Assembly: GCA_026418175.1 (NCBI GenBank)
Contig: JAOABX010000004.1
Coordinates: 62,001 to 126,000 of the forward strand
From: Flavobacteriales bacterium
GTDB taxonomy: Bacteria > Bacteroidota > Bacteroidia > CAIKAF01
Direction: 5' to 3'
Length of the DNA stretch: 64,000 nucleotides
Positions 29,301 to 36,715 of the stretch are shown here, piece after piece. Each line of letters starts with the position of its first letter. The first letter of the stretch is position 1. The position numbers and the translations under genes are program-made. A model generated the notes under the pieces. The model ran no database searches. It saw only the letters and a list, made by a program, of their open reading frames with translations, and was not told the DNA's origin.

Positions 29301-29758
29301 TGGAAATTCTGATTCCGGAATCATATGTTAACAATATTACCGAACGATTGATTTTATACAAAGAATTAGATGGATTGGAAAAAGAAGAAGAAATTTCTCA
29401 ATTCAGGCTTCGCCTGGAAGATCGCTTTGGTAAACTACCTCCACCTGCCGAAGCCTTGCTCGATACCATTCGCCTTCGCATTTTAGCGAAAGAGTTAGGA
29501 ATTGAAAAAATTATACTAAAAAAAGGGAGTTTTATTGCATATTTTGTTACTAATCCTCGTTCGCCTTTTTATCAGTCAGAAGTGTTTCAGCGTATATTGC
29601 AATTTTTACAATTACCGCAAAGCCGTAGTATCGAAATGAAACAAAAAAATGATAAATTGGGTTTATCATTTTCGCAGGTCAATACTGTGGCAGAAGCGTA
29701 CGATTGGCTGAAGCAAATGCACACTTTTAAGGCAGAAGAAGTAGTGGGTAAGGAGTGA
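26378..29758 (+). CDS. mfd: transcription-repair coupling factor Mfd
   Basis: A 1126-residue DNA translocase that removes stalled RNA polymerase and recruits UvrA. The N-terminal UvrB-homology domain contains FYPESYRRPYDVEETDNANILMR-type sequence (FYPESYRRPYD). The RNAP-interaction domain has GDYVTHIDHGIGQFAGLEKI. The helicase core has Walker A GDVGFGKTEVAIR, DEEQKFGV, and LTLSATPIPRTLQFSLLGARD. TRG-like motifs precede a C-terminal domain. It is full length and undamaged. Confidence 0.98.
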   Translation: MQLPHEIVLKYQKSPLFHQLEEQLRASPAVVHLQGTAGSLPAFLMAAYAWKYDKLLICMARDREEAAYLLNDLENLYLRDRVFFYPESYRRPYDVEETDNANILMRTETLNAISEGKARVIVTYPAALVEKVITREHIDKKTLRLTQGEAVDPDFVFDVLIEYGFERDDFVYEPGQFAIRGGIIDVFSYAYDLPFRIEFSGNKVGSIRSFDPETQLSKQHLTEIDILANIEQKTGEEFRIPFFEFISSNALWWIFDPVSSREVVQKYYDKAVEAYNHLSGEIKRLEPAQLFITAADFQQGIQKFSQVVLNGPTESSVVLWNAIPQPEFHKNFNLLFDFLQQNLIQQITTYIFSDQLRQIERIKNIFHDLIEKSKKTQPDASLFEPVPFAIREGFIDQELQIACFTDHQIFERYKRFQLKSSYSKNQSLTLRELTNLNPGDYVTHIDHGIGQFAGLEKIDVNGKPQEAVKLIYKDGDVIYVSIHSLHRIAKYTGKDAKPPVLNKIGSNTWQTLKAKTKKKVKELAFDLIKLYAKRRSEKGHAYSADTYLQHELEASFMYEDTPDQYKATQDVKADMEKPYPMDRLVCGDVGFGKTEVAIRAAFKAVADGKQVAVLVPTTILALQHYKTFSNRLKDFPCTVDYINRFRTAKEQKEVLKKLEEGKIDILIGTHKLVGNDVKFKDLGLLIIDEEQKFGVSTKDKLKTLKTNVDTLTLSATPIPRTLQFSLLGARDLSIIRTPPPNRYPVQTELRGFNEEVIRDAIMYEVNRNGQVFFIHNRIQNLPEITGMIQRLCPDVKIRYAHGQMDGKQLEEIMLEFIEGDIDVLVSTSIVESGLDIPNANTIIINDAHNFGLSDLHQMRGRVGRSNKKAFCYLLTPPISTLTEDARKRLNALVEFSDLGSGFNIAMKDLDIRGAGDLLGADQSGFINEMGYETYQKILNEALQELKENEFRDVFEEEINSPDHAWVEDCQIETDLEILIPESYVNNITERLILYKELDGLEKEEEISQFRLRLEDRFGKLPPPAEALLDTIRLRILAKELGIEKIILKKGSFIAYFVTNPRSPFYQSEVFQRILQFLQLPQSRSIEMKQKNDKLGLSFSQVNTVAEAYDWLKQMHTFKAEEVVGKE

Positions 29759-29834
29759 GTATAAAAAATGCCTTGCACCAACACATAAGAGTGAAGTAAT
29801 AATAAATTTTCAAACAATTACTTAGTTTTAAGGC

Positions 29835-30602
29835 ATGTTTCGTCCGCGAATAATACCGGTATTACTTTTGAAAGGAAATGTGCTTGTCAAAACTGAAAAG
29901 TTTAAAGAGCCGGTATATATTGGCGATCCCATCAATGCGATTCGCATTTTTAATGATTTGCATGCTGATGAGTTAGTGTTTTTGGACATTGAAGCGAGTA
30001 AGCAAGGGCGAAGCATTTCTGCAGATTTTGTAAAAGCATGTGGGGAGGAAGCCAATATGCCTTTTGCTGTGGGTGGTGGGATTTCTTCACTTGATCAGAT
30101 TCGCCAGTTGTTGCAGGCAGGTGCCGAAAAAGTGATCATTGGCCATGCAGCCCATAAAAACCCTGAATTTGTGAAGCAGGCATGTGATGAATTTGGAGCT
30201 TCTACCATTGCTGTTTGTATGGATGTAAAAAAGCAGTGGTTGGGGGGGCAAAAAGTTTTTTCATTGAATGCTACTGAATCTACGGGTCTTGATCCGGTAA
30301 GTTATGCTAAACAAATGGAAGAATTGGGTATAGGCGAACTGATTGTGCAATCGGTAGATCGGGATGGCACTCGTTTAGGATATGATGTTGGATTGATAAA
30401 ACAAATAACATCGTGTGTTTCAATTCCTGTTGTTGCTTTAGGAGGAGCTTCATCAGTTCAGGATATGAAAATTTTAAGGCAAAATGCACCTGTAAGTGGC
30501 CTTGCTGCAGGAAGTATGTTTGTTTTTCACGGTAAAAACAAGGGGGTATTAATTCATTATCCTGAAGAAAAAGAGAAGCGGGAGGTTGTTAGGCTTACCT
30601 AA
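29835..30602 (+). CDS. AglZ/HisF2-family (beta/alpha)8 protein, HisF-like
   Basis: A 255-residue TIM-barrel protein of the HisF2/AglZ type, which in LPS or protein-modification loci uses ammonia to build acetamidino groups. The start RPRIIPVLLLKGNVLVKT, then GDPINAIRIFNDLHADELVF and AVGGGISSLDQIR, match this family. HisF Asp11 is Leu11 (VLLLK), the family hallmark, while Asp130 is retained (CMDVKK). The usual partners (HisH2 glutaminase, WbpG-type ligase) are not adjacent. No other his genes are present. Confidence 0.85.
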   Translation: MFRPRIIPVLLLKGNVLVKTEKFKEPVYIGDPINAIRIFNDLHADELVFLDIEASKQGRSISADFVKACGEEANMPFAVGGGISSLDQIRQLLQAGAEKVIIGHAAHKNPEFVKQACDEFGASTIAVCMDVKKQWLGGQKVFSLNATESTGLDPVSYAKQMEELGIGELIVQSVDRDGTRLGYDVGLIKQITSCVSIPVVALGGASSVQDMKILRQNAPVSGLAAGSMFVFHGKNKGVLIHYPEEKEKREVVRLT

Positions 30603-30611
30603 TAAATGCCG

Positions 30612-31208
30612 TTAAATAGCTTTATCCTTTAATATTATTTCTAGCAATTGTTCAAATGGCAGATGCTTGGTATAGTTTCGATCAGAATATACATTTGCCA
30701 TTAGCTTTAGTGCTATTGGTTCTCTGCTTTTGTAGTATAAATGTAATTCAATGTTGCCAAATTGTTGGTTCCAGGGACCGGCATCATTAATATCTATGAT
30801 TGGTTTAAAATAAATAAAATCAGTTTGAAACATCTGATTATGTTGTTCGTGGTATTGCTTTTCAGCCGTGTAACAATAATAGGAAAGTGTTGGTATTTTT
30901 TCTCGAAACCATTCAAATAAAAATAGAAGTTCATGGTCCTCAATTTGTACACAGGGTTTAATGAAAAATCCATTGGAAGAAGGAGAGTTCCAGGTATATA
31001 GATAATCAGATTCTATTATCCGATGAGCAACGTAGAAATAATGCTGTAATAAAAAATCAGATATTTGTTTATGACGCGTGGTGTTTTTCCAACGGCGGTA
31101 ATTATATTGTTCGTCTTCACGGCGAACCAAGGGTTCTACAAATTCATTGTTTACCACATGGGTATTGAGTCCTAAAAAAGTATTTAACCACTGTTTAAAG
31201 GAAGCCAT
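30612..31208 (-). CDS. hypothetical protein
   Basis: A 198-residue soluble protein with no signal peptide or membrane segment. Its composition is rich in aromatic and charged residues (NYRRWKNTTRHKQ, LLFLFEWFREKIPTL, FKPIIDINDAGPWNQQ). No family is recognised. It lies convergent with the HisF2 gene with a 9-bp gap and ends a block before the LptG-type permease; a functional connection is not evident. Confidence 0.6.
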   Translation of the reverse strand: MASFKQWLNTFLGLNTHVVNNEFVEPLVRREDEQYNYRRWKNTTRHKQISDFLLQHYFYVAHRIIESDYLYTWNSPSSNGFFIKPCVQIEDHELLFLFEWFREKIPTLSYYCYTAEKQYHEQHNQMFQTDFIYFKPIIDINDAGPWNQQFGNIELHLYYKSREPIALKLMANVYSDRNYTKHLPFEQLLEIILKDKAI

Positions 31209-31362
31209 ACATATATAACATTTATTGAGAGCAAATGTTTGTTTTAAAATTCAAGAAACGAGAATAAAACAATCAAGAGGTAATAATGATTATTGATGAT
31301 GCATTTATAATTATATCTTATGTAGTTTACCGTTATTCAACTTTCAATCAATGAAGAAAGAC

Positions 31363-32448
31363 TTATTTTTGGGCAAATCGGGTTAACACAAGCCCAATTC
31401 CGGCAAAAAGAAAATTTGGAAGCCACACAGCCAACCAAGGTGACATAACACCATTAAGGGCAAAGGTGGTGGTAACGCGCATCAGAAATATGTAGGTGAA
31501 GGCCATCGCAACTCCCATAGCTAAGTGAAAACCAATACCTCCACGTACTTTACGGCTGGCAATGGGTACGCCAAGCAATGTTAAAATAATTGTTGAAAAT
31601 GGATTCGCATTACGGTTATGTTTTTCAATCAAATAATGATTAATAAACTCTGAACCCTTGGCACGTTCTTCTTTAATGTAAGCATTTAGCTCTCGATTAC
31701 TCATCATGTCCATTTTCTTCAAATCATGTTTGAAAAATGATGGCGTGAAAGCGAAGCTGGTATCCATCAATTGTCCTCGACGAACTTTTTCATTTAGGCC
31801 ATCAAATGATCGAATGATGTAATCATGAAGTTGCCACCCTCCGGTGATGCTGTCGTAAACAATATGGCCAGCCATGATTTTAAGAACCAACTTTTCATTT
31901 TCCATTTTTTCATACGAAAATTTGGAGGCGCGATTAGCTCTTACATCATAACGTTCCACATATACAAATTCACCTTTGCTAAGTTGCCGGTGGAAGTTGG
32001 GGGAGGTTTCCGACCCTTTTCCAAAATATTTTTTTTCGAATTTTATACGAACTTCGTTCGAACGAGGCAATACATAATTGGTAAGTGTCCAACTTATGCT
32101 TGCTATAAAGGTTGCTGAAATTAAAAAAGGAACTAACAAGCGCCAATAGCTAATACCTGTAGCTAAAATAGAAATGATTTCTAACCGGCTGGCCATACGG
32201 GATGTAAAAAAAATAACGGAAATAAATACAAATAACGGACTAAATAAGTTGCCAAAAAATGGAATAAAATTTAAATAGTAATCCAGGAGAATTTCTTTCA
32301 TGCTGGGCTTAAAACCGGGTCGGCCGATAAATCCATCCAACTTTTCTGAAACATCAAACACAATAGTTAGCGCCAATATTAGGGTGATAGCTACAAAAAA
32401 AGTAGCTAAAAATTTGCCCATAATATAGCGGTCAATTCGTTTAAACAT
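31363..32448 (-). CDS. LptF/LptG-family permease (YjgP/YjgQ)
   Basis: A 361-residue permease of the lipopolysaccharide-export type, which extracts LPS from the inner membrane with LptB. The N terminus (MFKRIDRYIMGKFLATFFVAI) and SRMASRLEIISILATGISY match this family. Two groups of three helices flank a periplasmic beta-rich domain (about 130-270). The ATG at 32448 shares a base with the tgt stop (TGATG), and a TTG one codon earlier is less likely. Whether it is LptF or LptG cannot be told from this copy alone. Confidence 0.88.
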   Translation of the reverse strand: MFKRIDRYIMGKFLATFFVAITLILALTIVFDVSEKLDGFIGRPGFKPSMKEILLDYYLNFIPFFGNLFSPLFVFISVIFFTSRMASRLEIISILATGISYWRLLVPFLISATFIASISWTLTNYVLPRSNEVRIKFEKKYFGKGSETSPNFHRQLSKGEFVYVERYDVRANRASKFSYEKMENEKLVLKIMAGHIVYDSITGGWQLHDYIIRSFDGLNEKVRRGQLMDTSFAFTPSFFKHDLKKMDMMSNRELNAYIKEERAKGSEFINHYLIEKHNRNANPFSTIILTLLGVPIASRKVRGGIGFHLAMGVAMAFTYIFLMRVTTTFALNGVMSPWLAVWLPNFLFAGIGLVLTRFAQK

Positions 32449-33590
32449 CAAAGCCGGGTAGTTACTTTTTTTACCATGTCGTTTTTCCAGCTTGCAAAAT
32501 CTCCTGCCAAAATTTGTTTACGTGCTTCTTTTACCAGCCAAAGATAAAATCCTAAATTATGTATGCTAGCTATTTGCGATGCCAATCGCTCATTTACCAT
32601 AAATAAATGGCGTAAATAAGCCTTGGAATATTGTCTATCTACAAAAAGATCACTTTCTTCATCTATGGGTGAAAAGTCATCTTCCCATTTTTTGTTTTTC
32701 ATGTTCATTATGCCATTTCGTGTAAACAGCATACCATTGCGGCCATTGCGGGTTGGCATAACACAATCAAACATATCTACACCCAAGGCAATGCATTCCA
32801 AAATATTTTCAGGAGTTCCAACCCCCATGAGGTATCGAGGCTTATCAGCCGGTAAAATGTTGCAAACCACATCCGTCATTTCATACATGATTTCAGCTGG
32901 TTCACCTACGGATAATCCACCGATGGCATTTCCATCCATGTTCATTGAAGTTATAAATTCAGCTGATTGTATTCGTAAATCTTTATAGGTACTTCCCTGA
33001 ACAATTGGAAATAAGGACTGATAATATCCATAGGGACATTCAGAATGCTGGTAAGCATCCACACATCGCTTGAGCCAACGATGTGTTAATTCCATGGATT
33101 TATAAGCATAGGTGTAATCGCTGGGATAGGGAGGGCATTCATCAAACGCCATCATGATATCACTTCCAATGTTTCGTTGGATACCAATAACATTTTCCGG
33201 AGTAAATAAATGTTTTGAACCATCTATATGCGATTTGAAAAAAGCTCCTTCTTCGGTGAGTTTACGGTTTTCGTTGAGTGAAAAGATTTGGTAGCCCCCG
33301 CTATCTGTCAAAATGGGGCGTTCCCAGTTCATAAACTGATGTAAGCCTCCGGCTTTGTAAAGTATTTCGGTTCCCGGACGTAAATACAGGTGATAGGTAT
33401 TCCCTAAAATAATTTGTGCCTGAATATCATCTTTAAGTTCTCGTTGATGTACAGCTTTTACAGAACCCACTGTTCCAACAGGCATAAAAATAGGGGTTTC
33501 AATAATTCCGTGTGCAGTATGCAGAATACCAGCCCTGGCTTTACTTTGGGTATCTGTAGCTATTAGCGTATATGTATTGTTTGTTGACAT
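32448..33590 (-). CDS. tgt: queuine tRNA-ribosyltransferase (TGT)
   Basis: A 380-residue enzyme exchanging guanine-34 for preQ1. TDSGGYQIFS contains the general-base Asp96; DMFDCVMPTRNGRNG carries the nucleophile (Asp275); LSVGEPAEIMYEM and YLMGVGTPENIL are the base-binding segments. The zinc site CxCxxC expected at about 313-318 reads S-D-L-F-V-D, so all three cysteines are absent, although the following YSKAYLRHL and SIHNL (His344) remain. The 3' end overlaps the permease. Confidence 0.94.
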   Translation of the reverse strand: MSTNNTYTLIATDTQSKARAGILHTAHGIIETPIFMPVGTVGSVKAVHQRELKDDIQAQIILGNTYHLYLRPGTEILYKAGGLHQFMNWERPILTDSGGYQIFSLNENRKLTEEGAFFKSHIDGSKHLFTPENVIGIQRNIGSDIMMAFDECPPYPSDYTYAYKSMELTHRWLKRCVDAYQHSECPYGYYQSLFPIVQGSTYKDLRIQSAEFITSMNMDGNAIGGLSVGEPAEIMYEMTDVVCNILPADKPRYLMGVGTPENILECIALGVDMFDCVMPTRNGRNGMLFTRNGIMNMKNKKWEDDFSPIDEESDLFVDRQYSKAYLRHLFMVNERLASQIASIHNLGFYLWLVKEARKQILAGDFASWKNDMVKKVTTRL

Positions 33591-33678
33591 GTCGAATTAC
33601 AAAAGTCTGAAAATAATTCAAGTATTAATAACCTTTTGATGAATTTTACCGCACGGGAATTATTCGTTAATTTGATTT

Positions 33679-34776
33679 ATGGCATGGCTTTCTGACATAA
33701 TATTCATTGCATTGTTAGGCATTATAATTATAGAATTATTACTTGTTTTTTTGCTTAGGCATTGGCCAACTAAATGTGAGAAACATTCAGCTACAACTAC
33801 ACCATCCATTTCGGTAGTGGTATGTTCACACAATGATGCAAATGAACTGAAAAAAAACCTACCCTTATTGCTTAATCAAAACTATTTGTTGTTTGAAGTG
33901 ATTTTGGTTGATGACCACTCAGAAGATGATACAGAAGTTTGGCTGAATACACTTTCTTCAAAGAAACTTCGTGTAATTACATTGCGAAATAAAAAAAAAA
34001 CAGGCAAAAGTAATGCGCTGGCAGCAGGGTTACGAATTGCATCGGGGGAGTGGATCGTTTTAACAGATGCCGATTGTTCGGTGCAAAGCGAGGATTGGCT
34101 ACGGCATCTTTCATGCTACTTAACGAATCAATATATCGGTTATGTAGCATATGGGCCCCATATAAAACTTCGCGGATTTTTAAATAAATTAATTCGTTAT
34201 GATACGGCACAGGTTGCTTCGTTATATCTATCGTCGGCTGCCGGTGGGTTCCCATACATGGGCGTTGGACGAAACATGGGGTGGCATCGGTCTGTACTTT
34301 CAAAGGTGATTGATGCTTTGGAAAAGTTACCGACCATGTCTGGTGATGATGATTGGGTGTTACAACAATTACGTAATGAAGGAAAAATACGTCCTATTGC
34401 TGATCCCACTACCTTCGCCTTCTCACTTCCCAAAACATCCCTCAAAAGCTGGTTTCGTCAAAAGACTCGGCATCATACCACCGGTTGGAATTATGCATGG
34501 AAAGATAAACTTTGGTTAGCAGCCTGGCATATAAACCGTATGCTTTTTTATCCATTGTTACTAATGTTTTTGTTATTCGGCATTTCGTCCTTCCAGTGTA
34601 TTGGAATTTTTTTGATTCGATCGGTTATTGTATGGGGCTGGCAGACAATACGTTTTAACAAACTGTTAGAAAAAGACCTAATTTTTTATATTCCGCTGCT
34701 AGAGATTATTCATACTTTCGTGGTATTGGTGTTTAGCTTAAGATCAATTGGAAAAGCCAACCAATCATGGAAATAA
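33679..34776 (+). CDS. glycosyltransferase family 2, membrane-bound
   Basis: A 365-residue enzyme. One N-terminal helix (about 5-28) is followed by a GT-A domain: VVVCSHNDANELKKNLP (about 47-63), VILVDDHSEDDTEVWL (UDP-sugar site), LTDADCS (metal-binding DxD-like) and GDDDWVLQQLRNEG, with the RQKTRHHTTGW acceptor motif. Two or three helices lie at the C terminus (about 290-355). It likely transfers a sugar to a lipid or polysaccharide. It overlaps the next gene by 10 bases. Confidence 0.88.
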   Translation: MAWLSDIIFIALLGIIIIELLLVFLLRHWPTKCEKHSATTTPSISVVVCSHNDANELKKNLPLLLNQNYLLFEVILVDDHSEDDTEVWLNTLSSKKLRVITLRNKKKTGKSNALAAGLRIASGEWIVLTDADCSVQSEDWLRHLSCYLTNQYIGYVAYGPHIKLRGFLNKLIRYDTAQVASLYLSSAAGGFPYMGVGRNMGWHRSVLSKVIDALEKLPTMSGDDDWVLQQLRNEGKIRPIADPTTFAFSLPKTSLKSWFRQKTRHHTTGWNYAWKDKLWLAAWHINRMLFYPLLLMFLLFGISSFQCIGIFLIRSVIVWGWQTIRFNKLLEKDLIFYIPLLEIIHTFVVLVFSLRSIGKANQSWK

Positions 34777-35375
34777 ATAATTCATTATCGGATAAAGCCC
34801 GTTCAGACCATGAACTGGTAAAACGAGCTGTAGAGCTCGGCGATCAACTGGCCTATGCGGAGTTATTAGGCAGATATCGAGATTCTATTTATTTCATGTT
34901 TGTGAAGATGGTTGGCAATAAAGACGATGCTGAAGACTTAACCATTGAAACATTTGGAAAAGCTTTTAAAAGTTTGCCTTATTATCAGCCCAATTTTGCT
35001 TTTAGTACCTGGTTATATCGTATTGCTACAAATAATGGGATTGATTTTTTGCGACGAAAAAAGTTAAATACATTTTCAATAGATAATGCCATCAAAGGAA
35101 AAGATGGCGATGAATTGACGATTGATGTTCGCAGTCAAGTACCTGATCCAGAGGAAGAGATGATTCGGGAACAAAAAAAAGAAGTATTGCGGCAGTTAGT
35201 AGAAAAACTTAAACCCCGCTATCGGCGGCTTATTGAACTGAGGTATTACGAAGATTTATCATACGAAGAAATTGCGGAACGATTAAATCTTCCCTTAGGT
35301 ACCATTAAAGCCCAGTTGTTTCGTGCCAAAGATTTACTCTATCATATTGTAAAGAAAACCCGTGGCAATATTTAA
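34767..35375 (+). CDS. ECF-type RNA polymerase sigma factor
   Basis: A 202-residue sigma factor with region 2 (DAEDLTIETFGKAFKSLPYY; FSTWLYRIATNNGIDFLRRK) and region 4 (KLKPRYRRLIELRYYEDLSYEEIAERL, NLPLGTIKAQLFRAKDLLY). Between them is a 60-residue linker. No anti-sigma gene is adjacent; its neighbours are a glycosyltransferase (10-bp overlap) and rsmG. It could be a housekeeping-type ECF of the SigW/RpoE class, with a regulator elsewhere. Confidence 0.95.
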   Translation: MEINNSLSDKARSDHELVKRAVELGDQLAYAELLGRYRDSIYFMFVKMVGNKDDAEDLTIETFGKAFKSLPYYQPNFAFSTWLYRIATNNGIDFLRRKKLNTFSIDNAIKGKDGDELTIDVRSQVPDPEEEMIREQKKEVLRQLVEKLKPRYRRLIELRYYEDLSYEEIAERLNLPLGTIKAQLFRAKDLLYHIVKKTRGNI

Positions 35376-35379
35376 GCCC

Positions 35380-36000
35380 ATGGAAATAATTCAAAAATAT
35401 TTTCCCGAGCTTTCATCACATCAGTTACAGCAGTTTGCAATTGCTAAAGAAGCTTATCAACTATGGAATGAACGCATCAACGTAATTTCTAGAAAAGATA
35501 TTGAAAATATCGAAGAACGTCATTTTTTACATTCGCTGGCCATAGCTAAAGTAGTGAAATTTGCACCCGGAACACGCATACATGACGTAGGAACCGGTGG
35601 AGGCTTTCCTGGAATACCATTAGCAATTGCTTTTCCTCAATGCGAATTTTTGCTAATTGATTCAATAGGTAAGAAATTAAAAGTAGTAGAAGAAGTGGTG
35701 GCTGCCTGTAAGCTCAACAATGTGCAAACTCAACATAGCCGTGCTGAACAGGTAAAGCAAACCTGCGATTTTGTTACTGGTAGGGCTGTAGAAACCATTG
35801 CTGAGTTTTACAGGCATGTATCGCATATGCTAAAAAAAGGTGAAAAAAGTTCGCTTCCTAACGGAATACTATATCTCAAAGGCGGAGATATTTCAGATGA
35901 AATAAAAAACTTTGGTAAACCAGTAAAAGAATTTCCTATTTCAACACTCTATGCTGAACAATTTTTTGAAACAAAAAAAATAATTTTCATACCTTATTAA
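35380..36000 (+). CDS. rsmG: 16S rRNA (guanine-N7) methyltransferase RsmG
   Basis: A 206-residue methyltransferase that modifies G527 of 16S rRNA, affecting streptomycin response. NVISRKDIENIEERHFLHSLAI and IHDVGTGGGFPGIPLAIAFP (SAM site) are diagnostic, with VTGRAVE as the later motif. The ATG at 35380, just after the sigma gene's stop, is preferred over an ATG at 35362 that would overlap the sigma gene by 14 bases. It ends 1 bp before the gamma-carbonic anhydrase gene. Confidence 0.95.
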   Translation: MEIIQKYFPELSSHQLQQFAIAKEAYQLWNERINVISRKDIENIEERHFLHSLAIAKVVKFAPGTRIHDVGTGGGFPGIPLAIAFPQCEFLLIDSIGKKLKVVEEVVAACKLNNVQTQHSRAEQVKQTCDFVTGRAVETIAEFYRHVSHMLKKGEKSSLPNGILYLKGGDISDEIKNFGKPVKEFPISTLYAEQFFETKKIIFIPY

Positions 36001-36001
36001 T

Positions 36002-36514
36002 ATGGCTATTATACGAACAGTGTTGGGTAAAACCCCGGTGTTTGGGAAAGATTGCTGGTTAGCTGAAACTGCAGTGGTAACCGGTGATGTGATTTGCGGT
36101 GATGAGTGTACTTTTTGGTACAATGCTGTGGTACGTGGAGATGTACATTTTATTCGCATGGGCAATCGTGTTAACGTTCAGGATAATGCAACAATACACT
36201 GTACCTATGAAAAAGCACCAACCACCATTGGAAATAATGTTTCTATAGCACACAATGCCATTGTGCATGGATGTACTATTCATGATAATGTGCTGATTGG
36301 TATGGGAGCCATTGTGATGGATCATGCTGTGATTCATGCCGGATCAATCATTGCAGCCGGAGCAGTAGTTCTTGAAAATACAGTTGTAGAGTCAGGAAGT
36401 ATTTATGCAGGTTCTCCGGCTAAAAAAATAAAATCTGTGGATGAACAACACGTTAAAGATTTAATTAATCGCATTGCTCAAAATTATGTTAAATACGCTG
36501 GTTGGTATAGATAA
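36002..36514 (+). CDS. gamma-carbonic anhydrase-like hexapeptide protein
   Basis: A 170-residue left-handed beta-helix protein. The hexapeptide repeats run from VVTGDVICGDECTFWYNAVVRGD to VLENTVVESGSIYAG. The three metal His are at IHCTYEK and IAHNAIVHGC. Family members are trimeric and may be carbonic anhydrases or acyltransferase-like proteins, and many are catalytically uncharacterised. It is last in the overlapping operon. Confidence 0.88.
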   Translation: MAIIRTVLGKTPVFGKDCWLAETAVVTGDVICGDECTFWYNAVVRGDVHFIRMGNRVNVQDNATIHCTYEKAPTTIGNNVSIAHNAIVHGCTIHDNVLIGMGAIVMDHAVIHAGSIIAAGAVVLENTVVESGSIYAGSPAKKIKSVDEQHVKDLINRIAQNYVKYAGWYR

Positions 36515-36715
36515 TTCCTTGGTTATCGAGCTTGCTAATATGTGTTTGGAAGTCAATTATATTTTAAAAATCTAAAGGTTTTTGACAAAACATACAATTT
36601 TTAAAAGTCTATTCTGGATAATTTTCCCTCTTTTTTCAAGTTGAATCAGTAGTGTTAGAATTTTTAGCAGCAATTTAAGGGAAAATGCTAATTTTGGCAT
36701 CCTAAAATCTGTATC

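Noticed and set aside
36515-36715. Small RNA or riboswitch upstream of the E2 gene
   Set aside because: The AT-rich 200-bp gap has no conserved aptamer, stem or T-run that I can support; only a -7 box at 36689.
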